Assembly: GCF_023145695.1 (NCBI RefSeq)
Contig: NZ_JAJHVV010000004.1
Location: 310,001-374,000 of the forward strand
DNA length: 64,000 nt
Source of the DNA: Vibrio amylolyticus
GTDB lineage: Bacteria; Pseudomonadota; Gammaproteobacteria; Enterobacterales; Vibrionaceae
Direction of reading: 5' to 3'
Positions 49,975 through 58,834 of the stretch are shown here, one piece after another. Below the pieces are notes generated by a model. The model had not been told where the DNA came from. It did no database searches and was given only the letters and a program-made list of their open reading frames with translations. The translations under genes and the position numbers were made by a program. The stretch's first letter is position 1. Each line of letters begins with the position of its first letter.

Positions 49975-51300
49975 TTAAAACATGAACATGCCTGCGGTTG
50001 ATTGCATCTGTGCCATGGCCTGTGCCATCGCAGAGTATTCACGCAGGTATCGGTCGTAGGTTTTTTCCATTCGGTAATCGAGGGTCTCTTTTTTATCTTC
50101 CACTCGATCAATGTTGCCTTGCAGTGTGTCTTGGCGGGTTTTCAGCAGATTACTGTTACTACTCGAGCTGCCGGTATAGGGTTCGATCACGCGATCCAGT
50201 GTTGCGAGTGCGCCGTTATCACCAAAAAAGATGGCATCAATTTTCTCAGGTTCTTCCGCTAGTGCTTTTTCAAAGCGGTCACTGTCGATTTTTAGTGTGC
50301 CGTCGCGATTAGCTTCAATGCCGATGCTGTAAAGCGTGCCTTCATCAAAGACGCCACGAGTCGCATTATTAAGTGCACTCTTTAGGCCGCGAGCCGTTGA
50401 GTCTCCTGCTAGCGCTCCCGCTGTTGTTACAGAGCTACTGCTGTCATCATCGTCATCGTCGTTATCATCCTGATCAATCTGATAATCGGTTTTGGTGTGC
50501 TTTAAGATGACTTTCATCAAATCGTTATAAGCATCAACAAACTCTTCAACCGCTTCTTTGGAGGCCTCATTATCGGTGCCAACGACTAAAGTCAACGGCG
50601 CTTCACCTGGCTCATGTACTTTGGTGACTTCAAAGCTCACACCATAAATCGCATTATTGAAGGTATTGGTGCTGCTGGTCAGCTCAAGACCATCCTCACC
50701 ACCGAGCATCACAATGGCATCCGCTGCAGCACTGAGTTCACGATGATTGTGAGCTGTGCCCGTTATCTCAACTTCGAACTTATTTTCAACACCGGTCTCA
50801 TCCGAGCCAAGTACCAAGTGTTTCTCACCACCAGAGCTCACCACGCTGGCATTAATCCCCACATCAAGACCATTGATATGGTCAGTCAACTCATTAAGAT
50901 CAGCGTAATCAGCAAAGTCGATATCAATCTTCTCCCCATCCGCCGTAGTCAGGGTCATCGTCCCTTCTGCTGGAATCTCACCATTGGCAAAGGTGAATGA
51001 GTCTTGCTGTGATTTCGCTAATTGCTTAACGAAGAGATCATAAGAGCCCTCGCGCGCCTGACTGCCCACCGTGGCATTGATGTAACCATCTTGGTTCGTA
51101 GAACCTGATTTCTTAACGAAGCTATTATCGGCTTTGTTCATGTCATCAAGTGCGCTTTGAAAGCTGCTAAAAGCGGTATCTATCTCTTTCCATGCGTCTA
51201 GCTGGGTTTGATATTTGGCCTGCTGATTAGCGTATTGAATATCAAACGGTTGACGTTGAATCATCACCATTTGCATTGCCATTTGAGCCGGATCGATCAT
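49975..51300 (-). CDS. fliD: Lateral flagellar filament cap protein FliD (LafB)
   Basis: 441 residues. The FliD N-terminal coiled-coil region (IDPAQMAMQMVMIQRQPF), central D2-D3 domains (FADYADLNELTDHINGL) and C-terminal helices (RMEKTYDRYLREYSAMAQAM) are present. An Asp-rich insert near residues 270-290 (DQDDNDDDDDDSSSS) interrupts the second half. First gene of an eight-gene unit running to lafU, preceded by a sigma-54-like promoter. Confidence 0.93.
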   Translation of the reverse strand: MIDPAQMAMQMVMIQRQPFDIQYANQQAKYQTQLDAWKEIDTAFSSFQSALDDMNKADNSFVKKSGSTNQDGYINATVGSQAREGSYDLFVKQLAKSQQDSFTFANGEIPAEGTMTLTTADGEKIDIDFADYADLNELTDHINGLDVGINASVVSSGGEKHLVLGSDETGVENKFEVEITGTAHNHRELSAAADAIVMLGGEDGLELTSSTNTFNNAIYGVSFEVTKVHEPGEAPLTLVVGTDNEASKEAVEEFVDAYNDLMKVILKHTKTDYQIDQDDNDDDDDDSSSSVTTAGALAGDSTARGLKSALNNATRGVFDEGTLYSIGIEANRDGTLKIDSDRFEKALAEEPEKIDAIFFGDNGALATLDRVIEPYTGSSSSNSNLLKTRQDTLQGNIDRVEDKKETLDYRMEKTYDRYLREYSAMAQAMAQMQSTAGMFMF

Positions 51301-51409
51301 CTCTACTTTCCTATTATCTGCACCGTCAAAACAGACGGATTTATCTCTATTCTGGAGCGTTGCTTCGGTCGACTCTGCTCAAGTGGATTCACTCAATCTA
51401 CTTGCTTAG

Positions 51410-51426
51410 AGCAAAAAGCATTCCAA
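51410..51426 (-). promoter_or_regulatory. Sigma-54 promoter of the fliD (lafB) unit
   Basis: Read on the minus strand: TTGGAATGCTTTTTGCT. The invariant GG-N10-GC is present and 2 of the 13 consensus positions of TTGGCACG-N4-TTGCT differ. The start of transcription would be near 51400, about 100 bases before fliD. Confidence 0.7.
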
Positions 51427-51519
51427 CACTTAACTGTTTGTTTAATGGTGATTTAACTACCTAAAATAACGTGGTTTTGACTATTTTCTCACCGCTACAC
51501 CATTTCAGGTTTGAAGAAA

Positions 51520-51577
51520 CGGAAGCAGGTATTCCGTTAACGGAAATCGAGCGGAATATTTGAAGTTAAAAATTCCG
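51520..51577. promoter_or_regulatory. Array of five CGGAA/TTCCG motifs, putative enhancer for the fliD unit
   Basis: CGGAA at 51520-51524, TTCCG at 51532-51536, CGGAA at 51541-51545, CGGAA at 51552-51556 and TTCCG at 51573-51577. The middle pair forms the 14-bp palindrome TTCCGTTAACGGAA (51532-51545). Centre-to-centre steps of 12, 9, 11 and 21 bases place them near one DNA face. The array lies 110-170 bases upstream of the sigma-54-like promoter, a usual enhancer position. The binding protein is unknown; a LafK-type activator is a guess. The rest of the 531-base fliD-lafA gap holds no gene. Confidence 0.5.
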
Positions 51578-51761
51578 ACTCTCTTCAGCCCTTGTCATAT
51601 CTATGTTTCTCATTGATAACAAACGACAAACTGGCGAAATTTCTTAATCAATTTCAAAGCTTAAATTGGGATCTTGTGGGCAGAAATGGAGAGGCTTAAA
51701 AAGCAAAAGGTAACAATACAAAGAGTCAAAAATGAGCGTCATTCCTAGTTCAACACGCATG

Positions 51762-51788
51762 AAAAAACCGCAGTGGGGGCTGCGGTTT
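51762..51788 (-). terminator. Rho-independent terminator after lafA
   Basis: Minus strand: AAACCGCAG, loop CCCCCA, CTGCGGTTT then TTTTC. Nine-bp perfect stem, 44 bases past the lafA stop codon. Confidence 0.88.
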
Positions 51789-51831
51789 AGAAGATAGAGA
51801 TGGTCGCTAAAATTATTTAGCGTAAGCCAAA

Positions 51832-52707
51832 TTAGATTAGGCTCATTACCATGCCAGACATGCCATTTGCTTGAGAAAGCATAGACATAGACATTTGCGT
51901 TAGCATTTGGTTCTTCATCATGTTTGAAGATTCAACCGCGTAATCAGTATCCATGATACGGCCTTTCGCCATTTCAGTGTTCTCACGCATGTTACCAAGG
52001 TTAGTAATTGTGTGGTCTAGACGGTTGATGTTTGCACCTAGTGCAGAGCGAATATCACCAATACCTGCTGTTCCATCAGGATCTCCATTGGCATCAACAC
52101 CACCTTTTAATAGGGCATCAACTGCATTCATAGCTGCGTGTGAACCAGCTGCATCACTTAAATCACCACCTGCCAATGCTGTAACAGCCGCTGTTACTTC
52201 AACAAGCTCATCACTTACATCTACTGTCAACACTTCATTTGTAGATGCGCCAATTTGAAATTGCATAGGCTCAGATAGTTTACCATCAGCACCTAGTAGG
52301 TTATTACCTGAACCAAATTCAGTGTTCGCCATGATACTAGTTAGCTCATCTTGTAACTCATCCCACTCGGCTTGCATTGCTGCACGCTCAGAAACATCGT
52401 TGGTATCATTCGCCGCTTGCGTAGCAAGGTCTTTCATACGGTGAGCAATGTTCGTCATCTCATCGAAAGCGCCTTCTGCTGTTTGAAGCATGCCGATAGC
52501 GTCTTGAGAGTTACGAGAAGCAACCGTTAGACCGTTCACTTGAGACTGAAGGCTTGTTGCGATTTGCAGGCCAGCCGCATCGTCAGATGCAGAGTTGATA
52601 CGGAAACCAGTAGAGATGCGTTGCATCGATTGGTCCATCGCACTTGATGTTTTATTTAGGTTGTTTTGCGTCATTAGTGACGTGTAATTAGTATGAATCG
52701 ATAGCAT
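51832..52707 (-). CDS. lafA: Lateral flagellin LafA
   Basis: 291 residues, the filament subunit. The N-terminal D0/D1 helices (NLNKTSSAMDQSMQRISTG, RINSASDDAAGLQIA) and the C-terminal flagellin domain (ending MSMLSQANGMSGMVMSLI) are conserved. The central variable part is short and rich in Ala, Asp and Gly (about 165-215). This differs from the roughly 375-residue polar flagellins of vibrios. AGAGGAT ribosome site, and a sigma-28-like -10 element upstream. Confidence 0.95.
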   Translation of the reverse strand: MLSIHTNYTSLMTQNNLNKTSSAMDQSMQRISTGFRINSASDDAAGLQIATSLQSQVNGLTVASRNSQDAIGMLQTAEGAFDEMTNIAHRMKDLATQAANDTNDVSERAAMQAEWDELQDELTSIMANTEFGSGNNLLGADGKLSEPMQFQIGASTNEVLTVDVSDELVEVTAAVTALAGGDLSDAAGSHAAMNAVDALLKGGVDANGDPDGTAGIGDIRSALGANINRLDHTITNLGNMRENTEMAKGRIMDTDYAVESSNMMKNQMLTQMSMSMLSQANGMSGMVMSLI

Positions 52708-52757
52708 GGTTAAATCCTCTTTTGATTATGCTGTTCCGCTTACATAGCTATAAAACG

Positions 52758-52785
52758 TCGACGGCTCCCTACCTCTTAAACCACT
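52758..52785 (-). promoter_or_regulatory. Possible sigma-28 promoter of lafA
   Basis: On the minus strand GCCGTCGA (52758-52765) matches the sigma-28 -10 consensus GCCGATAA at 5 of 8 positions, with a poor -35 (TAGTGG) at the right distance. Transcription would start near 52750, about 43 bases before lafA. Confidence 0.4.
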
Positions 52786-52871
52786 ATTTTCAGATTTCTT
52801 TCACGACGACAGGAAAAAAAATAAATTAAATAACAAAAGCTATATTTTTGCTGAATGGATCGATATTTCGC

Positions 52872-53459
52872 TTAAAAGATCATCAACAAAACGAGTGTTA
52901 ACCCGATCCCACACCACATTGCTCGCTTCACCCATAGCCTTTGTTCTTGACTCGCGATTGGGTTGTAGCCTTCTCCACCTAGTGGAGACCAAAGCAGCTG
53001 GACGGGTTGAGCAAGCTCTAAACCATTGGTGACGATTCGCCAGCCCCCACCAACGGACGGCAGCAATTTAATCATTTGATCATTAGCTAATGTAGAAGCT
53101 ACTAAGACCGCTTCCCCTTGTGATATTTGCCAACGTACTTGGTGGGTTTGCCCGTCTAATTCAAATTGCGCCATTAATACACCACGCCCTTGAGGCAAGG
53201 TTAATACTGGCGTCGTTTGTTGCCCTTGCTGATAAGCCATATCGTGACGACTTGACGTCACGGGCTGAGCAGAGTAGAGCATCCTTATCACTTGCCATTG
53301 AGCCAGCGGCATCACCAAACTTGGCATCTGCTGCTGTTGATGCGCCGTTGGAAGGTGACTTGCTTGCTTAGAGGGCTGAGACATCTGCTGCTCAGATTTA
53401 AGCTGTGTCGGTTCAACACGAACCAGTTTCTCGATACCAGGTGGGAGTTGTGACTGCAT
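52872..53459 (-). CDS. Tail-anchored protein of unknown function next to lateral flagellin (LafZ-like position)
   Basis: 195 residues with no family I recognise. The N-terminal third is Gln/Pro/Ser-rich (SEQQMSQPSKQAS; AHQQQQMPS), the middle is beta-rich (LDGQTHQVRWQISQGEAVLVA), and the last 17 residues form one membrane helix (CGIGLTLVLLMIF) with no signal peptide, so the protein looks tail-anchored in the inner membrane. It lies between a terminator and lafA. In the E. coli Flag-2 cluster this slot holds lafZ, a putative membrane-bound regulator, and in Aeromonas a maf gene. Homology to LafZ is inferred from position and topology only. Confidence 0.6.
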   Translation of the reverse strand: MQSQLPPGIEKLVRVEPTQLKSEQQMSQPSKQASHLPTAHQQQQMPSLVMPLAQWQVIRMLYSAQPVTSSRHDMAYQQGQQTTPVLTLPQGRGVLMAQFELDGQTHQVRWQISQGEAVLVASTLANDQMIKLLPSVGGGWRIVTNGLELAQPVQLLWSPLGGEGYNPIASQEQRLWVKRAMWCGIGLTLVLLMIF

Positions 53460-53527
53460 GCTAGCCTCTGAAAAATAGTGGCCTCAAAAGTGAGGAAGCA
53501 ACAATGAAGTTCAGGTTAAATAGGTAT

Positions 53528-53552
53528 AAAAAAAGCCAGTCAGGCACTGGCT
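53528..53552 (-). terminator. Rho-independent terminator after the LafW-like gene
   Basis: Minus strand: AGCCAGT, loop GCCTG, ACTGGCT followed by seven T. It closes the flgB-to-lafW unit. Confidence 0.9.
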
Positions 53553-53594
53553 CGTTTTCATTAATAATCAATTAAAGTTAGTATATTAGCGTTA

Positions 53595-54668
53595 TCAAGA
53601 CCTCGTAAGCAGTGCGACCACAGTATGACGGTGCACGTTCGCTTGGGTTTGGATGTTCTGATACACCTGAGTAAAACTCGCTTCTTTAGGCAATACTCGC
53701 TCTAAATCTTTCTCTACCGTTGCTAAGCTTATTTCTGACACATCGCTATTGCGCTCATTGATCGCCGTAATTTTTTCATTCACTAAGCGTCGATGTGCAC
53801 GAAGTTCGTGAATACTGACTTTAACCTGCTGCATCAGCTGCTTGGTTTCAGCTTGAGACTCACGCAAATGCTGATTGTCTGACTTAAGCTTTAGCGGTTC
53901 GAATCTCGGTTCTGTCGTCTCCACTCTAGCTCGGTTCGCTTTGCCCGCCGGAAAACGTTCACCTTGGCCTGTGACTTTCAAGTGCGTTGAGACACGTTGC
54001 CAATCTTGCTCACTAGTGCTAAACACCAGTTGACGCTGTTTATCAAGACCAACACCAATACCATGTTCGTTAAAGGCTTGGCGAAATTGCATCGCCTGTT
54101 TCTCTGGTGTCGCTTGGCTATCTAGTTTAACAGGAACGGCATTTGCGCCCCCCTTACCTAGGTTGAACACCAACGTCTCATCTCGCCCCACAGAGCGAGC
54201 AGTATCAAGCCCTTTGATGCGAAAAGTGGTTCGATCATCACCATGATAAATAGGTTTTAACTGACGGCTCACAACAGGCTGCTGCTGAAATTCCGCGCTC
54301 TGGATTGTACGTTCCATACTGCCGTTGATTTTCTCAATTTCAGCACTGATTTTCGCAGACGCTCCACCGGATTTAAGCGCAAAGCTCAAACGTTTGTTGA
54401 GCTCACCAAGCCCATTGCCAATTTCCATTAAGCTGCGCTCAGCAACCTGTGCTGAAGCCAGTTGTTGCTGAGCTCGCTGAAGTAGGCTTTGGCGGCGAGT
54501 ATGTTCTGGCGTCAGTGTTTGCGACAGGCGGATGGGGTCGCGCTGCTTACTCTCTGCCACTTTTGTGCTATTTGTGACCAGAGAACCTTCCGCACGCTTA
54601 GCTATCACAGAAGAGTGGCGATTTGCCCCTGACGTTGCTGCTCTTAAATCACTCACTTGAGAAACCAT
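53595..54668 (-). CDS. Flagellin-like hook-associated protein (LafW-like)
   Basis: 357 residues from the ATG at 54668 (a TTG at 54680 is an alternative; neither has a well-placed ribosome site). Long predicted helices flank a beta-rich centre: a N-terminal coiled-coil (about 65-130, QRAQQQLASAQVAERSLMEI) and a C-terminal one (270-357) ending TQANVHRHTVVALL, which resembles the flagellin C-terminus (QAN...VLSLL). The centre (about 145-255) looks like the flagellin/FlgL beta domain. Placed just after flgL, it fits LafW of the E. coli Flag-2 cluster, a hook-associated protein. It is not the flagellin itself. Assignment is moderate. Confidence 0.6.
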   Translation of the reverse strand: MVSQVSDLRAATSGANRHSSVIAKRAEGSLVTNSTKVAESKQRDPIRLSQTLTPEHTRRQSLLQRAQQQLASAQVAERSLMEIGNGLGELNKRLSFALKSGGASAKISAEIEKINGSMERTIQSAEFQQQPVVSRQLKPIYHGDDRTTFRIKGLDTARSVGRDETLVFNLGKGGANAVPVKLDSQATPEKQAMQFRQAFNEHGIGVGLDKQRQLVFSTSEQDWQRVSTHLKVTGQGERFPAGKANRARVETTEPRFEPLKLKSDNQHLRESQAETKQLMQQVKVSIHELRAHRRLVNEKITAINERNSDVSEISLATVEKDLERVLPKEASFTQVYQNIQTQANVHRHTVVALLTRS

Positions 54669-54726
54669 ACTCGAATTCAATTCCTACTTTAAACTTATGT
54701 TATTTGTTGATTGCCTATCAATTCAC

Positions 54727-55632
54727 TTACATCATTGTAAATAAAGACATATTGGATGTCTTGATGTACGTCGCCTGAGTAGCCTGAAGCGCCAATAAGT
54801 AGTTATTAAACTCAATCATTGCTTCACCATAATCCAAATCTTCCAATTGACCAATCAGCTGATTATTGAATAACTCAACCTCAGCATGCCCACTGTTTAA
54901 GGTCGTAAGCGAGTTCTGCCTCGTGCCCATGTCGGTCACGGCTCCTGCCAGCGAATTTAAGGTAGAATCGAGCGTATTGAGACTCCGCTCAAGCACATCA
55001 TTAGTAGCTGGGTTAAAATCGGGATCGCGAAGCTCCGCTACCAACTCGTCAAGCTGATTAAATAAGTCAGCGCCACCGGAGAAGAAGATATCACCTGCAT
55101 TCACATTAATCTTCATGGTCACGCCATCACCGACTACCACCTCACGAACGCCACTGTCACCATTATATACCCAGTTTCCATCAGCATCTTTATCCAGTGG
55201 TTTGGTATTGACTTCGTTACCAGAGAAGATGTATTTACCATTCTCATCTTTGGCGTTCACCAGCGACACCAGTGTCTCTTGCAATTGTTCAATCTCTGAC
55301 GCTATCGCCTCTCGCTCCGCAGGACCGTTAGTATCATTACCAGCCCAAAGTATGCGATCGCGCATCTGATGAATCACATCCACACTGCTAGAGAGGTAAG
55401 TCTCTTGATTTTTAAGCAGAATATCTGCCTGCTCAATATTGGTTTGATACTGACTCAGTGAGGCTTGCTGACGTTGCAGACTCATTGCTCTGGTTGAGGC
55501 CATTGGGTCATCAGAAGGAAGCAAAATTCGCTTTCCGGTTGCCATCTGCTGCATCAATTTGTTCAAACCAAGCGAGTTATTGTTCAAGCTCGATGACATC
55601 ATTTGGCTGTATTGGTTAGTACTTACTCTCAT
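54727..55632 (-). CDS. flgL: Lateral hook-filament junction protein FlgL
   Basis: 301 residues. The flagellin-like N-terminus (MRVSTNQYSQMMSSSLNNNS, GKRILLPSDDPMAST) and C-terminus (EFNNYLLALQATQATYIKTSN) are typical of HAP3. It joins FlgK to the filament. AAGGAT ribosome site. It follows flgK by 13 bases. Confidence 0.93.
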   Translation of the reverse strand: MRVSTNQYSQMMSSSLNNNSLGLNKLMQQMATGKRILLPSDDPMASTRAMSLQRQQASLSQYQTNIEQADILLKNQETYLSSSVDVIHQMRDRILWAGNDTNGPAEREAIASEIEQLQETLVSLVNAKDENGKYIFSGNEVNTKPLDKDADGNWVYNGDSGVREVVVGDGVTMKINVNAGDIFFSGGADLFNQLDELVAELRDPDFNPATNDVLERSLNTLDSTLNSLAGAVTDMGTRQNSLTTLNSGHAEVELFNNQLIGQLEDLDYGEAMIEFNNYLLALQATQATYIKTSNMSLFTMM

Positions 55633-55645
55633 GTAAAATCCTTAA

Positions 55646-57016
55646 CTAAAACAATTGCATAACAGCAGCAAAAGTCTGATTAGCGGTGTTAATGACTTGA
55701 AGATTGGCTTGATACGCCTGCTGATACTTCATTAAGCTCACCGCTTCTTCATCTATGTTCACACCACTAGTACCTGATTTCTCCACTGTCGCTTGTACAT
55801 AAATGTTACCTGCGGCTTGGTAGTCTGACTGAGCTTGACGGCTTTTTACTGCGATATCACCCAGCATTGAGTTATACGCCCCACCTAGGGTTTGAGAACC
55901 TAGGTGAACAATGTCAAACTCCTGATCTTTAATCTCAATAAGCTTCAACAGGTTTCCGTTATCACCAGGAGTACCATCACTTGAAAGTGCTAAATCTTCA
56001 GGTTTAAAATCAGGGTCTATCGATAACGTTGAGGCTGGATTATCAGGGTCGAAAACAAACAGAGGTTTACCCGGCTGACCGTTGAGATCAAACCCTTGTG
56101 CAAGCTGGTCATTAAACGCGGTCGCAAATTCTAAGGCGATATCGTTAATGATCTCTTGAGACGGGATCAACACGTCTTTCTCATAAGCATCAAGTGCGCC
56201 CAGCTTGCCACCAATATCACTACCTATTGGAAAGTCTTGCCCATTGAAACTCAATGACAACACTTGGCTTTGCGGATTATTCGGGTCAGTCGCTAGCGAA
56301 AACTGCGCCGTTTGATTACCGCTGATCAGAGGTTGGCCATTTGGCAGAGAAAGCTCAAGAGTGCCATCTCCTGGATCGGTCACACGAACATCAACTATCT
56401 CTGACAGTTCATTGATCATCACATCACGCTCATCACGAAGTGCGGAAGTATTAGCGCCACTGACTTCACCTTTACGGATCTCTTCATTCAGCTGACTGAT
56501 ATTGCTCAATAAGCTGTTCGCTTGCGCGACGGCTGATGTACGTTGCTGATTAAGATCAGAAAATTGTCCATCAACCGAACTACTTAATTGATTAAAGCGA
56601 TTGGTCAATGCTTCTGCTTCACTGACTATTTGTTGGCGATTGGCCGAACTATAAGGCGTTGGGCTGCTGCCGTTAAGTGCAGAGAAAAAACTGTTAAAAC
56701 CCTGATCAAGGTTCATTGAATCCGCTGCAAGCATGGTTTCTAAACGTTGTAGCTGCTGAGCCGAAGTCGAAGCCGCCCCCAGCATAGAGCTGGCACGGAA
56801 CATCTGATTCGTTTGATATTGATCTGTTACTCGACGAATACTAGTCACACTGACGCCGTTGCCCGCATCATTCATTCCGTGAGAGCCAACAGAACCAAAA
56901 ACAGCTTGCTGACGGCTATAGCCTGGTGTGTTGATATTCGCAACGTTCTGCGAGGTTACGTTCATCCCTATTTGGCTCGCTTGGACACCCGAAAGGCCGA
57001 TGTTCATCATACTCAT
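55646..57016 (-). CDS. flgK: Lateral hook-associated protein FlgK
   Basis: 456 residues with the rod/hook-type N-terminal domain (IGLSGVQASQIGMNVTSQNV, ANINTPGYSRQ) and C-terminal domain (EEAVSLMKYQQAYQANLQVI). HAP1 of the hook-filament junction. AAGGAA ribosome site. The ATG overlaps the flgJ stop by four bases. Confidence 0.95.
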   Translation of the reverse strand: MSMMNIGLSGVQASQIGMNVTSQNVANINTPGYSRQQAVFGSVGSHGMNDAGNGVSVTSIRRVTDQYQTNQMFRASSMLGAASTSAQQLQRLETMLAADSMNLDQGFNSFFSALNGSSPTPYSSANRQQIVSEAEALTNRFNQLSSSVDGQFSDLNQQRTSAVAQANSLLSNISQLNEEIRKGEVSGANTSALRDERDVMINELSEIVDVRVTDPGDGTLELSLPNGQPLISGNQTAQFSLATDPNNPQSQVLSLSFNGQDFPIGSDIGGKLGALDAYEKDVLIPSQEIINDIALEFATAFNDQLAQGFDLNGQPGKPLFVFDPDNPASTLSIDPDFKPEDLALSSDGTPGDNGNLLKLIEIKDQEFDIVHLGSQTLGGAYNSMLGDIAVKSRQAQSDYQAAGNIYVQATVEKSGTSGVNIDEEAVSLMKYQQAYQANLQVINTANQTFAAVMQLF

Positions 57017-57642
57017 ACTGAAGATTCCTTAAGATTGATGTGCAGCAGTGGTTGAACAAAGGCACGGTTTGATTGCGTCGTGCTCAAATCTTGCGGTGTT
57101 GAAATTTGCTGCTCTTGTGTAGGTAAAGCGACCGCTGGGATCTCGTTCTTAAATTCGCTATCAACAATTGTGTTTACTGGTGTAGAAAGAGCCGAAGAAG
57201 GAAAAACCGCCACTGAAGCCGCTTCGATTGCCGCGTCTTGCATCTCTTTTCCTGTCGCTTGCTCTCGACCAAGTTGAGCAACTATCGACTCAGCTAAGCC
57301 CATACGTCCTTTCGACATTTCAATTGAGATCTGGCCATCAAAAAACTCTTGATAGGTCTTATGTTCACGGCTGCTAAACAGTGGGTTATCGTCATCACTT
57401 TGCAGTGCTTCACTGGCTTGACGCATCTGCTTAAGCACCATTTGTAAGAACAGTGATTCGAACTGTTCCGCCACCCCTTGCAGAGCCTGTTCTTGATCGC
57501 CAGAAACTTTAAGGTCATTCAAGTTTCGGCTATCAAAGCTGGTGACAACCCCCACGTTCGAAGGTTGATGGTTTGAGCGCATGATGCTTGACGGCATATG
57601 CTGCAAAGCAAAGGGGTTAACGGGAAGTGTGGTGACAGTCAT
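57013..57642 (-). CDS. flgJ: Lateral rod-capping protein FlgJ, no muramidase domain
   Basis: 209 residues. The rod-binding domain is clear (about 48-130: LQGVAEQFESLFLQMVLKQM, PLFSSREHKTYQEFFDGQ). The remaining roughly 80 residues are low-complexity (Ala, Pro, Gln, Ser) and show no glucosaminidase/muramidase motif, unlike dual-domain FlgJ of about 300 residues. Another cell-wall hydrolase would have to open the layer for the lateral rod, which is inference. Confidence 0.9.
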   Translation of the reverse strand: MTVTTLPVNPFALQHMPSSIMRSNHQPSNVGVVTSFDSRNLNDLKVSGDQEQALQGVAEQFESLFLQMVLKQMRQASEALQSDDDNPLFSSREHKTYQEFFDGQISIEMSKGRMGLAESIVAQLGREQATGKEMQDAAIEAASVAVFPSSALSTPVNTIVDSEFKNEIPAVALPTQEQQISTPQDLSTTQSNRAFVQPLLHINLKESSV

Positions 57643-57652
57643 AGCAATCCCC

Positions 57653-58825
57653 TTAAATCACAACAAGTTCAGCATTTAGCGCACCAGAAGTATGCAATGC
57701 TTGCAGAATCGCCATCAGATCATCCGGTGAGGCACCTAAGCTATTCACAGCATTGACAATGGTTTCCAGCTCAACCCCTTCTGGCCAGATGAACATCGGG
57801 TTGCGCTCTTGGTTAATATCGATGTCAGATTCAGGGACCGCAACAGTTTGACCGCCACCAAAAGCATTAGGCTGACTCACATTAAACGATTCGCCAATCG
57901 TCACCGTAAGATTGCCATGACTCACCGCGGCACGACTGATTTGCACCCCTTGGCCAACCACCACAGTTCCGGTTCGAGTATTGAAAACCACCCGCGCACG
58001 CTGGCGACCAATGTCCACTTTCATCTCTTCCAGAATCGACATGAATACCACTCGTTGCTCAAAGTCTTCTGGCGCTTGAAGCTCTATTCTCGCGTAACTC
58101 ACAGCCGTTGCTGTATCTGGGCCGAAGGTTTCATCGATAGTACGAGAGATGTTTCTCGCCGTCGTAAAATTGGGCTGTAATAGGTTTAGGGTTACGATAG
58201 GTCGAGAACTAAAATCGGAAGGAATTTCACTTTCAATAATCCCGCCATTCGGGATACGCCCACTGGTTGGGACATTAATCGTAATGCTTGAACCAGTGCG
58301 GCCTTCAGCCTTTATGCCACCTACCACTAAGTTACCTTGAGCCACGGCATAAACCTGACCGTCAATGGCTCGAAGTGGTGTCATGAGTAGCGAACCGCCA
58401 CGCAGACTTTTCGCATCACCAATCGAAGAGACCGTAATATCGATGGTTTGTCCTTTCCCTGATAAGGGCGGGATTGAGGCATGCACACTCACCGCGGCAA
58501 CGTTACGCAATTTCGGGTCAATATTATCGTCAAGCTGCAGACCAAACTGACGAAGCATGTTAGTCACAGACTGACTGGTAAATTTCACTTGGTTGCGGTC
58601 ACCGGTACCATCAAGGCCAACCACTAAACCATAACCAATCAGTTGGTTTTCACGCAGACCTTGGATGTCGACGAGATCGATTAGGTGCCTTTCGCTCGCT
58701 GAGGCGTGTGCAGGGGTCGCCGCAATGACCGGAATAGCCGCGATGCAGCTAAGAAACAGAGCATTAACTGCCAATGTATAAAGAAACGCGCGAACGTTAG
58801 ATTTCGTTCTCATTATAGATTTCAT
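57653..58825 (-). CDS. flgI: Lateral flagellar P-ring protein FlgI
   Basis: 390 residues with a signal peptide ([20 protein letters not shown]). FlgI signatures [20 protein letters not shown] and [13 protein letters not shown] open the mature protein, and [19 protein letters not shown] closes it. It forms the periplasmic ring. I chose the ATG at 58825 (AGAGG five bases before it) over the GTG at 58831. Confidence 0.95.
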   Translation of the reverse strand: MKSIMRTKSNVRAFLYTLAVNALFLSCIAAIPVIAATPAHASASERHLIDLVDIQGLRENQLIGYGLVVGLDGTGDRNQVKFTSQSVTNMLRQFGLQLDDNIDPKLRNVAAVSVHASIPPLSGKGQTIDITVSSIGDAKSLRGGSLLMTPLRAIDGQVYAVAQGNLVVGGIKAEGRTGSSITINVPTSGRIPNGGIIESEIPSDFSSRPIVTLNLLQPNFTTARNISRTIDETFGPDTATAVSYARIELQAPEDFEQRVVFMSILEEMKVDIGRQRARVVFNTRTGTVVVGQGVQISRAAVSHGNLTVTIGESFNVSQPNAFGGGQTVAVPESDIDINQERNPMFIWPEGVELETIVNAVNSLGASPDDLMAILQALHTSGALNAELVVI

Positions 58826-58834
58826 GATCACCTC

